Assembly: GCA_004154925.1 (NCBI GenBank)
Contig: QJNS01000381.1
Location: forward strand, 1 to 49,873
Length of the DNA stretch: 49,873 bases
Direction of reading: 5' to 3'
DNA from: Monosporascus cannonballus
Taxonomy: Eukaryota; Ascomycota; Sordariomycetes; Xylariales
This document shows positions 43,601-49,873 of the stretch, in pieces (the first letter of the stretch is position 1; every line of letters starts with the position of its first letter). The translations under genes and the position numbers were made by a program. The notes below the pieces were generated by a model. The model saw only the letters and a program-made list of their open reading frames with translations, searched no databases and was not told the origin of the DNA.

Positions 43601-46600
43601 CGAACCTTCATTGGCGTCGCATGTCTTCGCGCGTTAGGTATCACTACTTTACCAGAGAACCTAACGGAGGAGGGTCTCGAAGAGCTCGTTACGAGAATAC
43701 TCTACCGTCTCCGCTTCGCAGCAGAGCAGCGGCCATTCGATGCCGTCTCCGTGATCTATATATTGTCACTACTATTCGTGGTACTACGAAAGGGCGGCAT
43801 CGGGAACGACGCGGACGAGCGAGATGCACAGTTAGTCCTAGCGGTGGAAATCCTGTCATTCCACACGGACATCTGCGCTGACGAGAACATTCCACGAGCC
43901 GAGCTGTTCTCCATGTTAATCTCAGCTATGCAGCAATACAACCAACACTATAAGATGGTTAAGGATTGCTTCTCTGACATGGTCCGCTGCGTCGCGCCAA
44001 ACATCACCACCAAAGAGATCGCGGTGCTCTCCAAGGGTGCCATTGTTCCGCAAGCGTCTGTTCGAGAAACCGTCTTACAGTCTATAAGTGCCGAGGTTGA
44101 TATGAGCGAACTCGAGTTCTCGGAAGAAATATGGATTGCGTGTCACGATGACATCGACGAAAACGCGGAAATCGGTCGTGAGATCTGGGACGAAAGTGGT
44201 TTCACGGTCTCTAAAGATGTACCCTTTAAGATGCTCGCTTATCTCGAGAGTAAAGATGCGTCTCTCAGGAAAGCCGCTGCAAGATCTTTGGCGGGTGCCT
44301 GCGGGGTTCACCTGTCTACCATCGATGATGTCCTACGGCAACTTCGAGTTTCCTACGCAGAATTCGCTAAACCTCGTGTTCCGCAGCTGGACGAGTACGG
44401 AATGCCCAAGAAAACCGACTTGTCCGATCCGTGGGAGGCTCGTCATGGCATTGCATCGGCATTCAGGGAGCTCGCGGCGGCTCTGGACAAACCCCAGATT
44501 GACGAGTTCTTGAACTTCCTCATCGAAGGTGGGCCTCTGGGTGATTCGAATGCGGCCGTTCGGAGCCAAATGCTCGACGCTGCGCTCGTGGCTATAGAGC
44601 TGCACGGCAAAGCACTACTTGACAAGTTGATGAAGACGTTTGAACGTACTCTCGGAGCCCCTGACAAGGGCTCTGAAGCCGCCGACCGTGTCGACGAAGC
44701 TGTCATCATCATGTACGGTGCATTGGCCAGGCACTTGAAGCCGGGAGATGCCAAGATACCTGTGGTCCTAGAAAGGTTGCTTGCAACGCTCAGTACCCCC
44801 TCTGAGACAGTACAGTACGCCGTTGCGGAATGTCTCCCGCCGCTAGTCCGGACGTGCGGCGACAAGTCATCCAAGTACTTCGACCAAGTCCTTGATACCC
44901 TACTAAATTCCAAGAAGTACGCTGAGAAGCGAGGTGCTGCTTATGGTCTTGCCGGTTTGGTACTAGGCAGAGGTATTTCGGTGCTACGAGAGTATCGCAT
45001 TCTCGTCACGCTGAAGAGCGCGGCCGAGAATAAGAAAGAATCTCAACAGCGTGAGGGCGCGTTCCTTGCTTTTGAGCTTCTAGCCATTCTGCTCGGTCGT
45101 CTCTTCGAGCCGTATGTCATTCAGATTGTGCCTCAACTGCTTGCCGGCTTCGGCGACAGCAATGCGGACGTGAGAGACTCGTGTTTGGCCGCGGCAAAAG
45201 CTTGCTTTGCCAAGCTGAGCTCGTACGGTGTCAAGCAAATCCTGCCAACTCTGCTTAGGGGTCTCGACGATGACCAGTGGCGTAGCAAGAGAGGAGCCTG
45301 CGACCTCCTCGGTGCTATGGCGTACCTCGACCCTCAACAACTCGCCCAGAGCCTCCCGGATATCATTCCACCGCTTACTGCGGTGCTAAATGACAGTCAC
45401 AAGGAAGTGCGTGCTGCAGCGAACAAGAGCTTGAAGAGATTTGGCGAAGTCATCGAGAATCCCGAGGTCAGGAATCTTGTTGACATTCTACTCAAGGCCC
45501 TCAGTGATCCCACCAGGTACACAGACGATGCCTTGGATGCCCTCATCAAGGTCCAGTTTGTTCATTACCTGGATGCGCCATCATTGGCTCTCGTCACTCG
45601 TATTCTCCAGCGCGGTTTGGGTGATCGATCCAACACGAAACGCAAGGCGTCCCAGGTTATTGGAAGCCTTGCTCACTTGACTGAACGGAAAGACCTCATC
45701 GCTCACCTGCCAGTACTCGTCTCCGGGTTGAAGGTCGCCACTGTCGACCCGGTGCCGACGACACGCGCGACCGCGTCCCGAGCTCTGGGTTCGCTCGTCG
45801 AAAAGCTTGGCGAGGATGCTCTGCCGGACCTTATTCCCGGCCTCATGCAGACGCTCAAGTCGGACACGGGAGCAGGAGATCGTCTTGGTTCTGCCCAGGC
45901 TCTCAGTGAGGTTCTCGCGGGTCTCGGTACTATGAGATTGGAGGAGACGCTACCTACGATCCTCCAGAACGTCGAATCCTCAAAGCCGGCAGTTAGAGAA
46001 GGCTTTATGTCCTTGTTCATCTTCTTGCCCGTGTGCTTTGGAAATAGTTTCTCCAACTATCTGGGCAAGATCATTCCGCCAATCCTTGCCGGTCTTGCAG
46101 ACGACATTGAATCGATTCGCGAGACTGCTCTCCGTGCCGGTCGACTCCTGGTCAAGAACTTCGCCGCCAGGGCGGTGGATCTGTTGTTACCGGAGTTAGA
46201 GAGGGGTCTAGCAGACGGCAGCTACCGAATCCGGTTGAGTTCCGTTGAGCTCGTTGGTGATCTTCTTTTTAATCTCACGGGTATTACTGCAAACGCCGAC
46301 GCAGAAGATGAAGATAACGTTAAGGAAGCGGGTGCATCCTTGCGTGAAGTTCTTGGAGAGGAGAAGCGCAACAAGATTCTTTCGGCTTTGTATATCTGCC
46401 GTTGCGATACTGCTGGAGCTGTTCGCGCAGCAGCGGTCAGTGTCTGGAAAGCACTGGTTGCCACCCCGAGAACACTGAAGGAGCTCACACCTACCCTGAC
46501 TCAACTGATTATCCGCCGTCTGGGTAGCTCAAACATGGAGCACAAGGTCATTGCCAGCAATGCTCTAGGAGAGCTCATTCGCAAGGCCGGAGATGGTGTT

Positions 46601-48903
46601 CTGTCCAGCCTGCTACCTACACTTGAGGATGGTCTTCAGACATCTACGGATACGAGCGCGAAGCAAGGTATTTGTCTAGCGCTGAAGGAACTCATCTCAT
46701 CAGCGTCGGAAGAAGCTCTGGAAGACCACGAGAAGACTCTCATCTCCGTTGTCAGGACTGCGCTGACAGACTCGGACGAGGACGTCCGGGAGGCAGCGGC
46801 CGAGGCATTCGACTCGCTGCAACAAATTGTTGGAAAGCGTGTCGTCGACCAGGTTCTGCCATTCCTACTCACCCTGTTGCGTTCTGAAAATGAAGCAGAC
46901 AATGCTTTGTCTGCGCTGCTGACGCTCCTCACCGAGACTACTCGATCAAACATCATCTTGCCGAACCTCATCCCTACACTGACAACGCCTCCGATCTCAG
47001 CATTCAACGCAAAGGCGCTAGCATCGTTGTCCAAGGTTGCAGGCACAGCTATGAACCGACGCCTGCCCAACATCATCAACTCGCTTATGGATAGCATCAT
47101 CAACGCCAGCGATGAGAACTTGCGGACGGAGCTCGAGACATCATTCGACGCAGTTATCCAATCGATCGACGAATACGACGGTCTCAATACGGTCATGAAT
47201 GTGCTTTTGCAGCTGATGAAGCATGACGACCACCGAAGGCGAGCAGTTACTGCGTACCGATTAGGCAACTTCTTCGCCAACTCGAGCGTTGACTACTCAC
47301 GATACAACCAAGACATCATCCGTGCGTTACTTATCTCGTTCGATGACCGAGACCAGGAGGTTGTGAAGGCGGCTTGGACAGGCCTCAGCGGGTTCGCCAA
47401 GAAGCTCAAGAAGGAGGAGATGGAGGCTCTCGTGCCCTCTACTAGACAAACATTGCAGCGTGTCGGCGTACCTGGGTCGAACCTGGCCGGCTTCGAGCTT
47501 CCAAAGGGCATAAACGCCATCTTGCCGATTTTCTTACAGGGCTTGATGAACGGTACCGCCGAACAGAGGACCAACGCGGCTCTGGCCATCTCGGATATTG
47601 TCGACAGGACCAGCGAGAACTCGCTCAAACCGTTCGTCACGCAAATTACGGGACCTCTCATTCGTGTTGTATCGGAGAGGTCTACGGACGTCAAAGCCGC
47701 CATTCTCCTAACGCTGAACAATCTCCTGGAGAAGATGCCCACCGCTCTGAAGCCTTTCCTACCACAATTGCAGCGCACGTTCGCAAGATCGTTGGCAGAT
47801 ACTACGAGCGAACTTCTCCGATCGCGTGCTGCTAAGGCCCTGGGCACCCTGATCAAGTTTACCCCTCGCGTGGACCCCTTGATTGCGGAGCTTGTCACCG
47901 GTTCAAAGACATCGGATCCGGGTGTCAAGACAGCTATGCTGAAGGCGCTGTACGAAGTCATCAGCAAGGCCGGAGCCAACATGGGTGAGAGCTCGCGCGC
48001 AGCAGTGCTCGGTCTGATCGATATGGACACGGACACCAAAAATGACGCCATGATCGTGACTAATGCCAAACTCCTTGGGGCGCTTGTCAAGAACGTACCG
48101 CCCGAAGCCGCCCACACTCTCATCAAGAACCGCATCGCGCCCAACCACTTCACCAACTCGTCGGTACTGGCCCTCAACGCAGTGTTGGTGGAATCGCCAC
48201 AGGTGCTCCTCGACAGTCCCGTGGCGGAAGACCTGCCAGAGCTCCTCTGCCAGGGCATGTCGAACAAGAACGTAAGCATTCTCCTTCACACCTACCTTCC
48301 AACCCCAAACCTTCGACGACGTGCGTTAACTCTTTTCAACCGCAGCTCTTCGTCGCGGACAACTCGATCCTCGCCACGGGCAAGTACCTTCTCAGCGACT
48401 CGCCCAAGTCGTTCGAGTCAACGAAGCCGCTCTTCTCGACGCTCGCCAGCATCATCAGCCCGGGCAACCCTAGCGACTCGCGGCGGCTCTCGCTCGTGGT
48501 GGTGCGCACCGTGGGACGCAAGAGCGCGGACATGGTGCGGCCGCACCTGCCGCTGCTCGCGCCACCGGTGTTCGCGTCGGTGCGCGACCCCGTGATCCCC
48601 GTGAAGCTGGCGGCCGAGGCGGCCTTCGTCGAGGTGTTCGGCGTCGTCGACGAGGAGACCCGCGTCTTCGACAATTACCTGGCAGGACCGGACGCGGAGC
48701 AGCTGCCGGCCAACACGAGGCGCAGCATGCAGGACTACTTCCGGCGCGTCGCCGTGCGGCTCGGCGGCCAGGCACGCGAGCGAAGAGAGGCAGAGGGCGG
48801 GGCCGGCGGCCTCGGGCTCGCTAACGATGAGGTCGAGGACGAGAGGGAGATCTGGAGCGTTGGCGGCGTGGAGACCGGTGACGGGGTCTTCGCGCAGGAG
48901 TAG
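40628..48903 (+). CDS. gcn1: Translational activator GCN1 (ribosome-bound activator of Gcn2)
   Basis: Four exons, 40628-40763, 40830-42973, 43025-48271 and 48346-48903, giving 2694 residues, close to yeast Gcn1. Introns of 66, 51 and 74 nt have GTGAGT/GTAAGT/GTAAGC donors and CAG/TAG/CAG acceptors and keep phase. Gcn1 sits on (colliding) ribosomes with Gcn20 and passes the uncharged-tRNA signal to the eIF2-alpha kinase Gcn2. The whole chain is alpha-solenoid HEAT repeats (for example LPDLIPGLMQTLKSD, EVRAAANKSLKRFGE, DVREAAAEAFDSLQQI, IRETALRAGRLLVKNF). The eEF3-like region in the middle is recognisable by YAEKRGAAYGLAGLVLG, DSNADVRDSCLAAAKACF and DDQWRSKRGACDLLGAM; the part that binds the Gcn2 RWD domain follows. 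Exon 4 is markedly GC-richer. A possible last exon extension was not seen; the stop at 48901-48903 follows an acidic tail. Confidence 0.95.
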
Positions 48904-49873
48904 GGCGGATAGGGAGGCAATGTGTGAGCGGTTGGATGGGGTGAGACGAACGGGCCAAGTGAGTGGATATGACTGGTTGTTGCATTCATTGGGGACGGAG
49001 GGACATACTGCTGCATTGCTTGTAGGATAATAAAAAGGGGGAGATGTTAAATCGGCGATCCAGGGGGGCGAATGAAGGATGTCTATGGGACTTGTATACG
49101 AAAAGTGTGCCGGTCGCAATAATGTGATAATCCCATACAAGTATCTATTGGCATGAGGGTAACTTTGCTCTCTGGTACATGATACGGCTATCACCCCAGA
49201 CCAGGCGCCTGCCTGCCTATCCTATAGGCTCCGCTCCCGTCCCGGAGACAGACATCGGCAACATATATAAGTGTATCTCTATCCATCATGATGGAAATAA
49301 TCCATGTAGCAGAAGATCAAGAGTCCGGACTTTCATGCGCATCTCCGGTGACAATGCAACAACCCCTACTGATGCACTTCTTCCTCACATCCAGAGCAAG
49401 CCCTAGATTGCAATGAAGAAGGTCGAGGTCGAGGTCGAGTGTTAGACGCGTGTATCTAGATAGGTAGGCATATAATAACAGAATTGACCTCAGGTATGTA
49501 AAATTGAAGTCGAGAGTTGCACAAACCGGGAACAGTAGATGGCCTGCTAAGTCACGTGATCCCACCATTGCCCTCGCTTAGTCGACCGAATCGGGATTAG
49601 ACCCCACAAAATTTAAGGAATTACGGGCATTTCATTTCGGCACTTTCGCCTCTTTCTTCGCTTGGGAGAGTTGGATGACTCGGAAAGTAAGTGCGTGCAG
49701 CCAATCGGCCCCAATCAATCAAATCCGCCCACCCCATTTCCCCCCGTGTGTGAGTAACCAAAGTCTCATTCAGTTTGTGTGTGTGAGAGTTTCCCTCTAC
49801 ACTGGAGACCCCTCTCGGCTTTTTTTCCAAACCTCTACAAAAATCGATCTCGAGATCTCCTTACTAACAACCC
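48904..49873. other. GCN1 3' region and right edge of the window
   Basis: About 970 bases. It contains the GCN1 3' UTR, three GGTCGA units near 49420-49440, a CACGTG core at 49553-49558 (E-box-like) and, at the very end, C/T-rich sequence that looks like the leader of a gene starting beyond the window. No ORF is supported. Confidence 0.5.

Noticed and set aside
48272..48345. GCN1 frame continuing past 48271 to 48595
   Set aside because: The Arg/Ser-rich translation after 48345 is an out-of-frame shadow; removing a 74-nt GT-AG intron restores a HEAT-repeat C-terminus.
49621..49830. Minus-strand open frame at the right edge
   Set aside because: No family resemblance; the region looks like the leader of a plus-strand gene beyond the window.

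Overview
The window is nuclear DNA of a filamentous ascomycete (Pezizomycotina, most likely Sordariomycetes). The evidence is short spliceosomal introns (about 50-95 nt, GTRNGT donors, CTRAC branch points, YAG acceptors), fungal protein families (a Zn2Cys6 regulator with a fungal_trans_2 type body, a MAL-type sugar permease, a Cpc2/RACK1 homologue), and intergenic DNA full of TACC/GTAGG microsatellites. Exon structures below were derived by hand from splice signals, reading phase and family conservation. No alignment or transcript evidence was available.

Layout, left to right: the 3' end of an uncharacterised gene (XRCC2-like at best); on the minus strand an AlkB-type dioxygenase fused to a GST-like domain, and an isochorismatase-fold protein lacking the usual nucleophilic Cys; a roughly 3.3-kb gene-poor stretch; a heavily frameshifted relic of an LRR-protein kinase (minus strand); TAF8; RACK1/Cpc2, with a U24-type C/D snoRNA in its last intron; a small unknown membrane protein; and a small coiled-coil ORF with a one-base frameshift. 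Then comes a probable metabolic group: a MAL-type MFS permease (minus) divergent from a ten-exon Zn2Cys6 regulator (plus), followed by an intronless myo-inositol oxygenase (plus). A 5.5-kb gene-poor, partly AT-rich stretch with a possible RIP-mutated relic follows. The right end is dense housekeeping DNA: intronless PRP24/SART3 (plus), a 1517-residue DExH RNA helicase of the DHX29/DHX57 group (minus), and GCN1 (plus), the last two divergent from one ~740-bp spacer.

Functional themes: the permease, regulator and inositol oxygenase look like a carbon-source uptake and oxidation cluster (inference). TAF8, PRP24, RACK1, the helicase and GCN1 are core gene-expression genes. RACK1/Cpc2 and GCN1 both act in general amino-acid (cross-pathway) control, and GCN1 has a short upstream ORF overlapping its start codon. 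The observations most worth checking are the intronic U24 snoRNA, the LRR-kinase relic, the inositol-linked cluster with a 13-bp tandem repeat just before the regulator, and the AlkB-GST fusion.
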